From assembly GCA_964623915.1 (NCBI GenBank), contig CAZUVQ010000006.1, positions 1 to 32,439 on the forward strand: a DNA stretch of 32,439 bases, in the 5' to 3' direction. The notes below the pieces were generated by a model, which saw only the letters and a program-made list of their open reading frames with translations, did no database searches and was not told the DNA's origin. Source of the DNA: CAZUVQ01 sp964623915. Lineage in GTDB: Bacteria > Bacillota > Clostridia > UMGS1883 > UMGS1540. Positions within the stretch are counted from its first letter, which is position 1, and the number at the start of each line of letters is the position of its first letter. Position numbers and translations under genes: made by a program. This document shows, piece by piece, positions 25,614-32,439 of the stretch.

Positions 25614-26698
25614 TTTTCCGCCTCCTGAAGGCTCAGAATTTGCCTGTATTTTATATTTTGCGGGGCTGACTTTTGCGCCATTACAATTTCGCCCTTTTTT
25701 GTTAATTCTCTTACAGTTTTATTGATAAGCTCAATATCTGTTTTCTCATCATATATAATAAGAGTGTCAACATCATATTCTCTGCTGTTTATATTAAACC
25801 TCTGCAAATAATCAAGGTAAACGGCAAAACCTATGGCACCTGCTTTTTTGCCCATCTTATGCATCAGTTTGTCATATTGTCCTCCGGAAAGAACACCTGT
25901 CGGTATTTTGTCAATAAAACCTTGAAAAACTATCCCGTCATAATAATTCATATTATTTATAACTGAAAAATCAAGGCGAATGTTTTCATACATTTTGTTT
26001 TCTTTAAAGCTTTTGCTTATGGCCTGCAGCTCATACAAAGCAGTTTCTGTTTTTTCATTAATGCTTAATGCTTTCAGCTTTTCTATAACATCGTCGGCCT
26101 TGCCGTATGCTTTTGTAAGGCTACTGATTTTTGACCCTTTATCTTTTAAAATATTATCAATTTCGTGGGCATTCTTTTCACACAGACATTTTAAAACAGC
26201 TTCTTTTTCTTCCGCTGTTATATTAATCTCGTCAAGAAGGCCTTCAATAAAACCCATATGAGATATATCAAGAATATAATTATTACTTATTATATCAAGG
26301 CTTTTTGTCGCAAGCTGCAGCACCTCACAAATATTATAAAGGTCAGTATCGCCAATACACTCAAGACCTGTCTGCATTATTTCCCGAAAACCATTGGTTC
26401 CCTTTGAAACCCTGTATACATTTTCGTTATAATATACCTTTTGTACATAACCTTTTATATCAGTTGTGTTTTTAATAATTGAAAAGGTAACATCCGGCTT
26501 TAACGCCATAAGCTTGCCATTTGTATCTGTAAAAGTAATTACTCTGTCGCTTGTCAGAAAATCTTTGTTTCTCACATAAAAATCGTATTCCTCAAACTTG
26601 CTCATTTTGTATTGAGTGTACCCGTATTTCCGGTAAAGAGACCTCAAATCAAATATTGCTTTCTCATCAATCCTTATAACCGATTCATTTAAATTCAT
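25610..26698 (-). CDS. hisZ: ATP phosphoribosyltransferase regulatory subunit (HisRS-like)
   Basis: Histidyl-tRNA synthetase paralogue that forms the hetero-octamer with short HisG and senses histidine. The 362-residue protein keeps class II synthetase motif 2 remnants (LKPDVTFSIIKN; YRVSKGTNGFREIMQTGLECIG) and motif 3-like VLSGGQYDKL, but has no anticodon-binding domain. Position next to hisG excludes a real HisRS. Starts in the stop of the upstream regulator (ATGA overlap), with AGGAGAA. Confidence 0.94.
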   Translation of the reverse strand: MNLNESVIRIDEKAIFDLRSLYRKYGYTQYKMSKFEEYDFYVRNKDFLTSDRVITFTDTNGKLMALKPDVTFSIIKNTTDIKGYVQKVYYNENVYRVSKGTNGFREIMQTGLECIGDTDLYNICEVLQLATKSLDIISNNYILDISHMGFIEGLLDEINITAEEKEAVLKCLCEKNAHEIDNILKDKGSKISSLTKAYGKADDVIEKLKALSINEKTETALYELQAISKSFKENKMYENIRLDFSVINNMNYYDGIVFQGFIDKIPTGVLSGGQYDKLMHKMGKKAGAIGFAVYLDYLQRFNINSREYDVDTLIIYDEKTDIELINKTVRELTKKGEIVMAQKSAPQNIKYRQILSLQEAEK

Positions 26699-26985
26699 GG
26701 CATTTCTCCTAACCTGTCAAGAACTATATTATACCCTCCACTGCCATATGAAAGGCATCTGTTTACACGGCTTATGGTCGCTGTGCTCGCCCCTGTTTTT
26801 TTAACAATTTCATTATATACTTTTCCACGTTTTAATTCTATTGCAACCTTTAAACGCATTGAAATATCTTCTAATTCTTTAATAGTACAAATATCTTCAA
26901 AGAATTTCTGACATTCTTCCCTATTCTCTAAAGATAATATTGCTTCAAAGAAAATATCAAGTTTTTCTGATTTGAAAATGTCCAT
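26695..26985 (-). CDS. YerC/TrpR-superfamily regulator heading the his operon
   Basis: A 96-residue helical protein with the TrpR-like DNA-binding segment (IVKKTGASTATISRVNRCL) and the YerC/YecD family ending YGSGGYNIVLDRL. It is the first gene of the his operon, four bases overlapped with hisZ, and a symmetric TTAGC-GT-GCTAA lies in its promoter. Family members in this position have been proposed as histidine-responsive repressors (HisR). Role as repressor is inferred from family and location; binding of histidine is not visible. GGAGG precedes ATG at 26985. Confidence 0.88.
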   Translation of the reverse strand: MDIFKSEKLDIFFEAILSLENREECQKFFEDICTIKELEDISMRLKVAIELKRGKVYNEIVKKTGASTATISRVNRCLSYGSGGYNIVLDRLGEMP

Positions 26986-27016
26986 TACAACCTCCGAAAC
27001 ACTTTATTGATTTATT

Positions 27017-27045
27017 ATGTTATCACATTAGCGTGCTAAAGTCAA
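27017..27045 (-). promoter_or_regulatory. his operon promoter with internal operator
   Basis: Minus-strand TTGACT (27040-27045), 17-base spacer and TAACAT (27017-27022). The spacer holds the inverted repeat TTAGC-GT-GCTAA (27028-27039), placed so that a bound dimer would block polymerase. This is the natural target of the TrpR-like first gene. Confidence 0.72.
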
Positions 27046-27089
27046 TAGGCAATAAAAAATTTGTTTTGGTTTTTGAAAACTGTGGCATT

Positions 27090-27794
27090 TTAGATATCGC
27101 AGAATTTATACCCGACACCTTTTACCGTTAAAATAAATGTGGGGTTTTTAGGGTCCGGTTCAATTTTTTTACGGATATTGCTGATGTGAACCATCAATGT
27201 TCTGTAATCGCCAAAACTCTCTGTTTCCCATATTAATTTATATAATTGCTCGTTAGTGAAGACCTTATTGGGATTTTTCGCCATAAAAACTAATAATTTA
27301 AATTCCTTCGGTGAAAGTAAAACCTCTTCTTCATTTATTGATACATAATAACGGTCTAAATCGATTTTTAACCCTAAATATGATATAGTTTTGCCTGGTG
27401 TTTTTGTGTTAGTTATACCCTCAATAATTCGATTTCGGCGCAAGTGTGCCTTCACCCTCGCCAACAATTCATTTGCATCAAAGGGCTTTCCCATATAATC
27501 ATCACCCCCGGCAATCAAACCTATTGTTTTGTCGCCGGGTGTGGATTTGCAACTCAGAAATACTATTGGAACTGTTGTATTTTTACGTAGCTCCTGGCAA
27601 ACTTCTATCCCATCTAAGTCAGGCAGCATCATATCTAAAATAACTAAATCGGGGGTTTTCTCTTGGGCAATTTCCAACGCCTCCTTGCCGTTTTTCGCTG
27701 AAAATATTTTATATCCTTCATTCAATAAGTACATACATATTATTTCTCTTATGTCCTCATCATCGTCAACTACCAATATTGTTTCTCTTGCCAA
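27090..27794 (-). CDS. OmpR/PhoB-type response regulator
   Basis: A 234-residue regulator: receiver domain (about 1-120) with acidic pocket DDDED, phospho-acceptor Asp54 in LVILDMMLPD, conserved Thr/Ser region and Lys103 in MGKPF; then a winged-helix DNA-binding domain (about 135-234) ending GVGYKF. Start is TTG at 27794 with the strong site AAGGAGGGG. It follows the sensor kinase by 27 bases, so the two form a pair. Targets are not shown by sequence. Confidence 0.93.
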   Translation of the reverse strand: MARETILVVDDDEDIREIICMYLLNEGYKIFSAKNGKEALEIAQEKTPDLVILDMMLPDLDGIEVCQELRKNTTVPIVFLSCKSTPGDKTIGLIAGGDDYMGKPFDANELLARVKAHLRRNRIIEGITNTKTPGKTISYLGLKIDLDRYYVSINEEEVLLSPKEFKLLVFMAKNPNKVFTNEQLYKLIWETESFGDYRTLMVHISNIRKKIEPDPKNPTFILTVKGVGYKFCDI

Positions 27795-27821
27795 TTTTAC
27801 CCCTCCTTAAACTTTAATCAG

Positions 27822-29954
27822 CTATTCTTCCTTTTTTGTACATACAGGCAAAGTAAAGAAAAAATTACTTCCTTTTGAAAGTTCACTTTCAGCAAAGACC
27901 TTCCCGTCATGGCTTTCGACTATTTCTTTGACAATTGAAAGCCCCAATCCCCTACTGTTGTTATCAAGCCTTGATTTTGAAACCATATATGAGCGGTCAA
28001 AAACATATGGCAAATCCTCCTCGGAAATACCTATCCCATTGTCTGAAACTTTAACTTCAAGGTACTTCCTATCTGGTGTGAAATCAAAGCTTACTTCAAT
28101 TTTTTTTCTTTCCCGTGTGTATTTAATTGCATTATCAATAAGATTATCAAAAACGCGCTCTATATTCAAAATATCTACAACTAAATATAAATTTGACAAA
28201 TTGGCTTCACTGAATTCATCAGAATAAGTAAATTTAAATAACACATTTTCATTATTCATATATAAAGAATACTTACCCTTAATGATTTTTGTAAATGCAC
28301 CTATTGATATTTGCTTGAAATTAAACTTTGATCTTCGGGATTGTAATAGAGATAAATCTAATAAATCCTGTACCATGCTGTTTAGAGAATTTACCTTTTC
28401 ATTAACCTTTATCAGGTATTTTTTCTGTTGCTCGGGTTCCTTTACAAGCCCATCCAATATTGCATCTACATAGCCCTTTATGGCTGATAACGGTGTACGT
28501 AGGTCATGCGAAATGTTTTGTGTTAAATTTTTTAAGGAATTATCGGATTTGGATACAACTTCATATGCCTTTTCAAGTTCGTCTCTTGAGTTTTCCAATT
28601 CATTTGTCCGTTCTAAAACCTTTTCCTCAAGCCTTAAATTTGTTTGTTTCAATTTATTTTTCAATAATTCAACTTTTGAATGACTAATAGAACAGTTCCT
28701 TGCAAGTATCAGACACTGCGAAAAAACAAACAATAACAACCCAAGTGATGATAAATTTCCTTTGCTTACAATCTTTTTTAATAAATAATTATTTGACCCA
28801 GCATATGCAGTACTGAGAAAAATTAAATCATTTACGACAGTTACGATAAGCAATGCGGCACCCAGCGCCATTACAAATGAATTTTCTCTTTTTTTACAGC
28901 AAGACACAATCAAAATGTATATGATATACATAAATACTAAATACGAAAAAAACTGATATAAAGGATTAAAACATGTAAAAACCCTTGCGGGCGTTAGTAA
29001 AACCAAAAGTGTAAATGCAGATGCAAAATAACAAATAAGCTTATTAACTTTTTTAAATGAATCCAGCGGCAAAACCTGATTTAGATAAAAAATGAATAAT
29101 GGTATACCTATGTAGTACGAAAGTGTTTGAATTTTGTGAGCTACTTCCCAACTAAATCCCGGAAACAATTGTATAAAATAAATTTCGCCTACCAATAATG
29201 TTCTAGCACTTATCAAAATTGAAAATAACCCGAAATAAAGGTTAACCCTGCCTTTGGGTCTATATATAAAAAGAATAATATGATATAATCCTATTAAAAA
29301 AAGGCCTCCGAACAAAAAAAGCTCAAACGCTATATTATTGCTATGTATCCTGCTAATATTAGCAGCAGTACCTAGTTTTATATTTTCTAATATCCCGCCA
29401 CTACGATGTTTGAAATTTGCAACCTGAACAATAATTTCTATGCTGTCGCTGACGGGACGAAAATATTTTACGCTTGTTAAATATTGAGGCACCATTTGAT
29501 TTTTGTCCGCAGACACCTTCCCCGCAGATGAAATCAACTCACCGTTTATAAAGAGTTTATAAGAAGTTAAAATTCTGGGAATTTTAATCCCCGAAACACT
29601 ATTCCCTGCATTTTTTATCGTAAGCCTATAAGTGGCATAGCCATCACTACTCAGCTTTTTATTATTTACTTCATAATTATTCCATGCTCTTGGTAATGAA
29701 ATATAGTTCTTTTCATCCGGCACCTCATTATTTTTAAAGTCCTCCGGGTCTAACAGCTGCTCCCAATAAAATTCCCACTGACCATTTAAATTTACATAAT
29801 CATTTAGCTCCCAATCAAAGCCAGACAAATCCATTATGCCATTTATCGCATTTTGCCTTTTTTCTGTTTCAGCAAAACTTAGTGTATTGATTGAAAATAA
29901 TATAAAAAAACTTGAAATTAGCAATATTACGTTATGCGTATGTTTTTTTGTCAT
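27822..29954 (-). CDS. Membrane sensor histidine kinase with 7TMR-DISM input
   Basis: A 710-residue kinase. Order: signal peptide (about 1-28), an extracellular beta-rich 7TMR-DISM extracellular-2/galactose-binding-like domain (about 35-198, with LNGQWEFYWEQLL and LPRAWNNY), seven predicted membrane helices (about 205-420), a coiled coil (about 423-470), HisKA with His483 in NISHDLRTPLSA, and HATPase with N-box DNLIDNAIKYT, G1 SDNGIGI and G2 RGLGLSI. The ligand is unknown; related input domains are thought to bind carbohydrates or similar. ATG at 29954 is preferred over 29960 by spacing from GAGGG. Confidence 0.92.
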   Translation of the reverse strand: MTKKHTHNVILLISSFFILFSINTLSFAETEKRQNAINGIMDLSGFDWELNDYVNLNGQWEFYWEQLLDPEDFKNNEVPDEKNYISLPRAWNNYEVNNKKLSSDGYATYRLTIKNAGNSVSGIKIPRILTSYKLFINGELISSAGKVSADKNQMVPQYLTSVKYFRPVSDSIEIIVQVANFKHRSGGILENIKLGTAANISRIHSNNIAFELFLFGGLFLIGLYHIILFIYRPKGRVNLYFGLFSILISARTLLVGEIYFIQLFPGFSWEVAHKIQTLSYYIGIPLFIFYLNQVLPLDSFKKVNKLICYFASAFTLLVLLTPARVFTCFNPLYQFFSYLVFMYIIYILIVSCCKKRENSFVMALGAALLIVTVVNDLIFLSTAYAGSNNYLLKKIVSKGNLSSLGLLLFVFSQCLILARNCSISHSKVELLKNKLKQTNLRLEEKVLERTNELENSRDELEKAYEVVSKSDNSLKNLTQNISHDLRTPLSAIKGYVDAILDGLVKEPEQQKKYLIKVNEKVNSLNSMVQDLLDLSLLQSRRSKFNFKQISIGAFTKIIKGKYSLYMNNENVLFKFTYSDEFSEANLSNLYLVVDILNIERVFDNLIDNAIKYTRERKKIEVSFDFTPDRKYLEVKVSDNGIGISEEDLPYVFDRSYMVSKSRLDNNSRGLGLSIVKEIVESHDGKVFAESELSKGSNFFFTLPVCTKKEE

Positions 29955-30035
29955 AATCATCCCTCATCTAAAGAAAAATTAATCATTTCTTAAGCATAAT
30001 TTAAAACCATTGCCAAAAATGTGTGATATAATTCT

Positions 30036-30064
30036 ATAATATAACATGATAAATTATTTGTAAA
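30036..30064 (-). promoter_or_regulatory. Candidate promoter of the kinase-regulator pair
   Basis: Minus-strand TTTACA (30059-30064), 17-base spacer, TATTAT (30036-30041), about 80 bases before the kinase start. The region is very AT-rich, so chance matches are possible. Confidence 0.45.
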
Positions 30065-30197
30065 GACTTAATTTTTTTTATTTATGCACTGTATGAAAAA
30101 TGAATACCCCATTTTATACTATGTTTTTTTCGCATAATGTATTATAAGTTTTTAAAGAGCTAAAAATGAAAAGCGAAAAGGAGGGACCAAAATTTCT

Positions 30198-30467
30198 ATG
30201 CCAAATAAAAGTACAAATAATCTAAGCAAAAACTCTGGTAAGGGAATTACAGAACTTCAAATTTCGATTAAAACAGAAGACAATACAAACCCTAAAACAG
30301 TTGAAAAAAGAATATCAGAAATCAAAAAAGAATACAAGGATTTTATTTCAGAATGTGTAAAGGAACACAAATTATCACTAACTGGAGCACAGAAAAAGAA
30401 CGAGTTTATAGAAATAGATAAAGCTTTAAATAAAATATTAAAAAGAATCAGAATGAGCCTCTTTTAG
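30198..30467 (+). CDS. Small hypothetical protein, Lys-rich
   Basis: An 89-residue protein not recognised. It is charged and Lys/Glu-rich, with a Ser/Asn-rich start and a C-terminal half likely to be helical (about 33-85). There is one Cys and no membrane segment. AAGGAGGG (30178-30185) lies 12 bases upstream, which is long but usable. It is the only plus-strand gene in this part. Its final codons and stop fall within the first hairpin of the downstream array (12-bp stem 30448-30459/30469-30480). Confidence 0.55.
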   Translation: MPNKSTNNLSKNSGKGITELQISIKTEDNTNPKTVEKRISEIKKEYKDFISECVKEHKLSLTGAQKKNEFIEIDKALNKILKRIRMSLF

Positions 30468-30693
30468 GGGCTCATTCTGACCGCTGACAAACCATCGATT
30501 TACAGAAAGCGGGGTTGTTAAGGGGCGAAAAGCCCCTTAAATAAAAGTCGCTAAATTCGGGGACATGTGCCTCGAATTTAGCTCCTATCAAGGGCTGGCG
30601 CGGTGAGCGCCGTGCGAACGTAAGCCCTTGTTTTGAAAGAAAAGTGGTAGCCATAGGCGTGCTTTTCTTTCAAGTAATGACAAAGTCATTACT
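30448..30693. repeat. Array of consecutive hairpins (structured repeat)
   Basis: About 245 bases fold into a row of palindromes: 12 bp at 30448-30459/30469-30480; a 5-bp closing pair at 30481-30485/30508-30512; 9 bp at 30518-30526/30532-30540; 10 bp (13 with one GU) at 30550-30562/30570-30582; 8 bp at 30589-30596/30623-30630 enclosing a 5-bp stem; 12 bp at 30633-30644/30662-30673; and 9 bp at 30673-30681/30685-30693. It is more GC-rich than its surroundings. Both flanking genes end inside it. A frame on the minus strand (30472-30654) reads through the stems and is judged an artefact. Probably a mobile palindromic element; a structured RNA is the alternative. Confidence 0.7.
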
Positions 30694-30937
30694 CTGAATC
30701 TACTCCCTGTGCTATATCTATTGCTTCAGACGTTGTAAATACTACTGTATCAGCCACCTGTGGTTCAATCGTTTTCTTGGTTTTTTCCTGCTTTTCCATA
30801 TTGAAGTTGCCGTTCTTATTAACAATACGACAATTGCTAAATGGAGATAATGTACCCTCTTTAAGTTTATATTTACTAATTATATCCTGGTTTAATGGTA
30901 TAATGCCGTCTTTCATTTTTAAAAATAATTCTTCCAC
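30689..30937 (-). CDS. Small hypothetical protein
   Basis: An 82-residue protein not recognised. The N-terminal half has a short conserved-looking segment (IIPLNQDIISKYKL and LSPFSNCRIV); the C-terminal half is polar and Lys/Glu-rich, ending acidic. No signal peptide or membrane helix. The start is GTG at 30937, nine bases after GGGGAG; an in-frame ATG at 30916 is possible. The stop lies in the last hairpin of the adjoining array, so the C-terminus may have been changed by its insertion. Confidence 0.55.
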   Translation of the reverse strand: MEELFLKMKDGIIPLNQDIISKYKLKEGTLSPFSNCRIVNKNGNFNMEKQEKTKKTIEPQVADTVVFTTSEAIDIAQGVDSE

Positions 30938-31011
30938 CTTTATTTTCTCCCCGATTCTTTTTTATTAGTATGTGCAGATAGCTTTTCAAATTACATGGAT
31001 AATATTTGCTA

Positions 31012-31035
31012 AATAAAAAAGAGCTGTTAAGCTCC
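31012..31035 (-). terminator. Terminator of the toxin-antitoxin-chaperone operon
   Basis: On the minus strand, GAGCT-TAAC-AGCTC (5-bp stem with GG upstream) is followed by TTTTTT. It starts 26 bases after the stop of the SecB-like gene. Confidence 0.7.
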
Positions 31036-31059
31036 TTAGTATATTATCCTTTGAAAAGT

Positions 31060-31503
31060 TTATTCTTTTTCAAGCTCAAGTTTTTCCTTCCTTAAATTAA
31101 AAATATTTACCATTGGTAATAATATACTTCCTTGCACTAATGATTGGGATGTTACACTAACAATAATTGACCTGGCTATTGAAAAAAGAGCCGCACAACC
31201 ATTTATTGATAACATTTTATTAAATTCTTCTTTGCTTGTTTCTTGTGATGCCTTAAAACATCCCTGAATATCCATATTTAAATGCAAACCTTCTGAAACA
31301 TCAACATCTATAAATAATGTTAGTGTTCCATATACATACTTTTCATCAGCATCATCGTCAATTTCATCTATTTTATAGTCTACATTAATACACTTATTTA
31401 ATTCTTTCACATCATTTAAAGAAATATAATTATTATATAATTCCAGTTTTTTAATTGTATTACCTATAAACTGAAAATCTGACATTGAATTTTTTACATC
31501 CAT
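31060..31503 (-). CDS. SecB-like chaperone of a toxin-antitoxin-chaperone system
   Basis: A 147-residue protein with SecB family features: N-terminal strand FQFIGNTIKKLEL, a central strand pair (YVYGTLTLFIDV, LHLNMDIQGCF) and the C-terminal block CAALFSIARSIIVSVTSQ followed by ILLPMVNIFNL, matching the SecB segment that reads roughly LFPYAR--I--MVSRG-FP---L-PVNF. Most Firmicutes have no export SecB, and this gene is third in a toxin-antitoxin operon (five bases after the antitoxin), as Rv1957 is in mycobacterial HigB1-HigA1-Rv1957. The role of protecting the antitoxin is inferred from that arrangement. AAAGGCGGTG precedes ATG 31503. Confidence 0.82.
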   Translation of the reverse strand: MDVKNSMSDFQFIGNTIKKLELYNNYISLNDVKELNKCINVDYKIDEIDDDADEKYVYGTLTLFIDVDVSEGLHLNMDIQGCFKASQETSKEEFNKMLSINGCAALFSIARSIIVSVTSQSLVQGSILLPMVNIFNLRKEKLELEKE

Positions 31504-31508
31504 ATGTA

Positions 31509-31883
31509 TTACACCGCCTTTTCTATATTATAGTTGTTAAAAGGCATCTGGATAACATCTTTCCAATTTGTTATATTCTTGCAATGCTCAGTTGATGCAA
31601 TTTTATAATTGTTTATATCAGATTCTATGGAAACTTTTAATTTTAGATCTAATTTGCTGAATATTTCTGAGATGGAATCAATAGTAAAATTATAATTAAA
31701 ACTCTCCCATTTTGAAACCATACCTTGAGAAACATCCATAAATTTTGCAAATTCTTTTTGAGACATGTTTTTTTCTTTTCGCTTAAGATAAATGGCTTTA
31801 GATATATCATATTTCATTTCACTTGCATACATTTGTGCATCAGTAAGAGAAGGAAACATTTCTTTCATAGTTATTGATTTCAT
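31509..31883 (-). CDS. XRE-family (HigA-like) antitoxin with C-terminal extension
   Basis: A 124-residue protein. An N-terminal segment (1-30) precedes an XRE helix-turn-helix at about 33-83 (MSQKEFAKFMDVSQGMVSKWE). Beyond it lies a polar tail of about 35 residues (90-124) with Trp107 and the hydrophobic patch VIQMPF. In characterised TAC systems the antitoxin tail (ChAD region) is the chaperone-binding, aggregation-prone part; this tail is in the same place. It overlaps the toxin gene by four bases (ATGA), so synthesis is coupled. It probably represses the operon by the upstream palindrome. Confidence 0.85.
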   Translation of the reverse strand: MKSITMKEMFPSLTDAQMYASEMKYDISKAIYLKRKEKNMSQKEFAKFMDVSQGMVSKWESFNYNFTIDSISEIFSKLDLKLKVSIESDINNYKIASTEHCKNITNWKDVIQMPFNNYNIEKAV

Positions 31884-32257
31884 AATAGATACTCCCTTAT
31901 TTCTTTAATTCTTTTTTTGGCTTTTTCAAAGTTTTTCTTATAATCACTTTTATTCTTTTCATCAAACGGACATAGCAATATAACAATTTGTTTGGCTTTA
32001 CTTATAGTGAACAGTATTCTAATATTCTTTTTCTTATGACGGTATGTTATTCCGTATAAGCCATCACCAAAATATTCAAATCTTCTTTCAAATTCACTTA
32101 TAAAATTGATTTCAGTATCATCTAAAAGCCTTAACTGAGTAAGATACCAACTTATAAAATCACTATCTCCAAACCCATTTAAAACCTTTGTTAATTCTTT
32201 TTGATATGCAGTAACTTGATAAATCCTTTTAAAATCTGATAATCGTATTATATCCAC
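31880..32257 (-). CDS. HigB/Gp49-like toxin of the RelE superfamily
   Basis: A 125-residue basic protein. The core FEYFGDGLYGITYRHKKKN, IRILFTI, IVILLCPFDEKNK and the final helix FEKAKKRIKEI match the Gp49-like/HigB pattern: a G-LYE-type strand, a strand-turn-strand, a Lys-rich turn and a terminal helix. Such toxins cut mRNA on the ribosome. The gene order toxin then antitoxin is the HigBA order. Start is GTG at 32257 after GAAGGTG; weak signals for the toxin are usual. No other toxin gene lies nearby. Confidence 0.85.
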   Translation of the reverse strand: MDIIRLSDFKRIYQVTAYQKELTKVLNGFGDSDFISWYLTQLRLLDDTEINFISEFERRFEYFGDGLYGITYRHKKKNIRILFTISKAKQIVILLCPFDEKNKSDYKKNFEKAKKRIKEIREYLL

Positions 32258-32277
32258 GAAGCACCTTCTGTATTAGT

Positions 32278-32306
32278 ATTATATTACTTATAAGTAATAT
32301 TTGCAA
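32278..32306 (-). promoter_or_regulatory. Promoter and operator of the toxin-antitoxin-chaperone operon
   Basis: Minus-strand TTGCAA (32301-32306), 17-base spacer, TATAAT (32278-32283). The spacer and part of the -10 are a perfect 20-bp palindrome ATATTACTTATAAGTAATAT (32281-32300). A partial copy, AATACTTATT, lies at 32305-32314. A dimeric antitoxin bound here would block transcription. Confidence 0.75.
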
Positions 32307-32439
32307 TACTTATTTTTTGTAAATTGTGTGTAACTTTATAATTTACACTATATATTGTATTTTCTATGCCTTCATATATAATTGTTTTTATTCTATATAA
32401 ATAAATAATTTGTACAATTAATGTTTATTATATCATTAT

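Noticed and set aside
30472..30654. 60-codon frame on the minus strand through the hairpin array
   Set aside because: It is made of palindrome arms and has no ribosome site; structure explains the sequence better than coding.
32258..32439. Possible further gene or CRISPR-like repeats at the right edge
   Set aside because: Apart from the promoter and palindrome, only AT-rich sequence with no frame or regularly spaced repeat is seen.

Overview
The window looks like a chromosomal segment from an AT-rich, low-GC Gram-positive anaerobe of the class Clostridia (Bacillota). The signs are strong AGGAGG-type ribosome sites, several TTG/GTG starts, PyrK-dependent dihydroorotate dehydrogenase, a separate-subunit AccA/AccD, FabK as the enoyl reductase, short-form HisG with HisZ, and a YerC/TrpR-like gene heading the his operon. 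Species cannot be named from the sequence. A run of exactly 100 Ns (9256-9355) marks an assembly gap, so distances across it are not reliable.

Layout. (1) 1-388: a divergent regulatory region. A GEMM-I (cyclic-di-GMP-I type) riboswitch with its own promoter reads leftward off the window edge. A consensus promoter and a candidate attenuator read rightward into the pyrimidine operon. (2) 389-9117, plus strand: pyrC-carB-pyrK-pyrD-pyrF-pyrE-pyrB-pyrI, tightly packed. It covers UMP synthesis except carA, which is absent. (3) 9118-9617: repeat, gap and terminator. (4) 9618-10982, minus: citrate synthase. (5) 11242-18306, minus: type II fatty acid synthesis operon fabH-acpP-fabK-fabD-fabG-fabF-fabZ-accD-accA, without accB and accC. 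Directly upstream is a TetR-family gene; three matching GAGCACA-N3-TGTGCTC inverted repeats lie before tetR and before fabH, so this regulator probably controls itself and the operon. (6) 19085-26985, minus: histidine operon yerC(hisR-like)-hisZ-hisG-hisD-hisC-hisB-hisH-hisA-hisF-hisIE, with a TTAGC-N2-GCTAA operator between -35 and -10. A palindromic repeat sits between hisF and hisIE. (7) 27090-29954, minus: a 7TMR-DISM-type sensor kinase and an OmpR-type response regulator. (8) 30000-32439: an accessory segment with two small orphan genes converging on a roughly 245-bp array of consecutive hairpins, then a three-gene operon on the minus strand.

The last operon is the most striking item. 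A HigB/Gp49-like toxin, an XRE antitoxin with a C-terminal extension, and a SecB-like chaperone are translationally coupled behind one promoter that carries a perfect 20-bp palindrome. This is the layout of a toxin-antitoxin-chaperone (TAC) system, here in what appears to be a clostridial genome.
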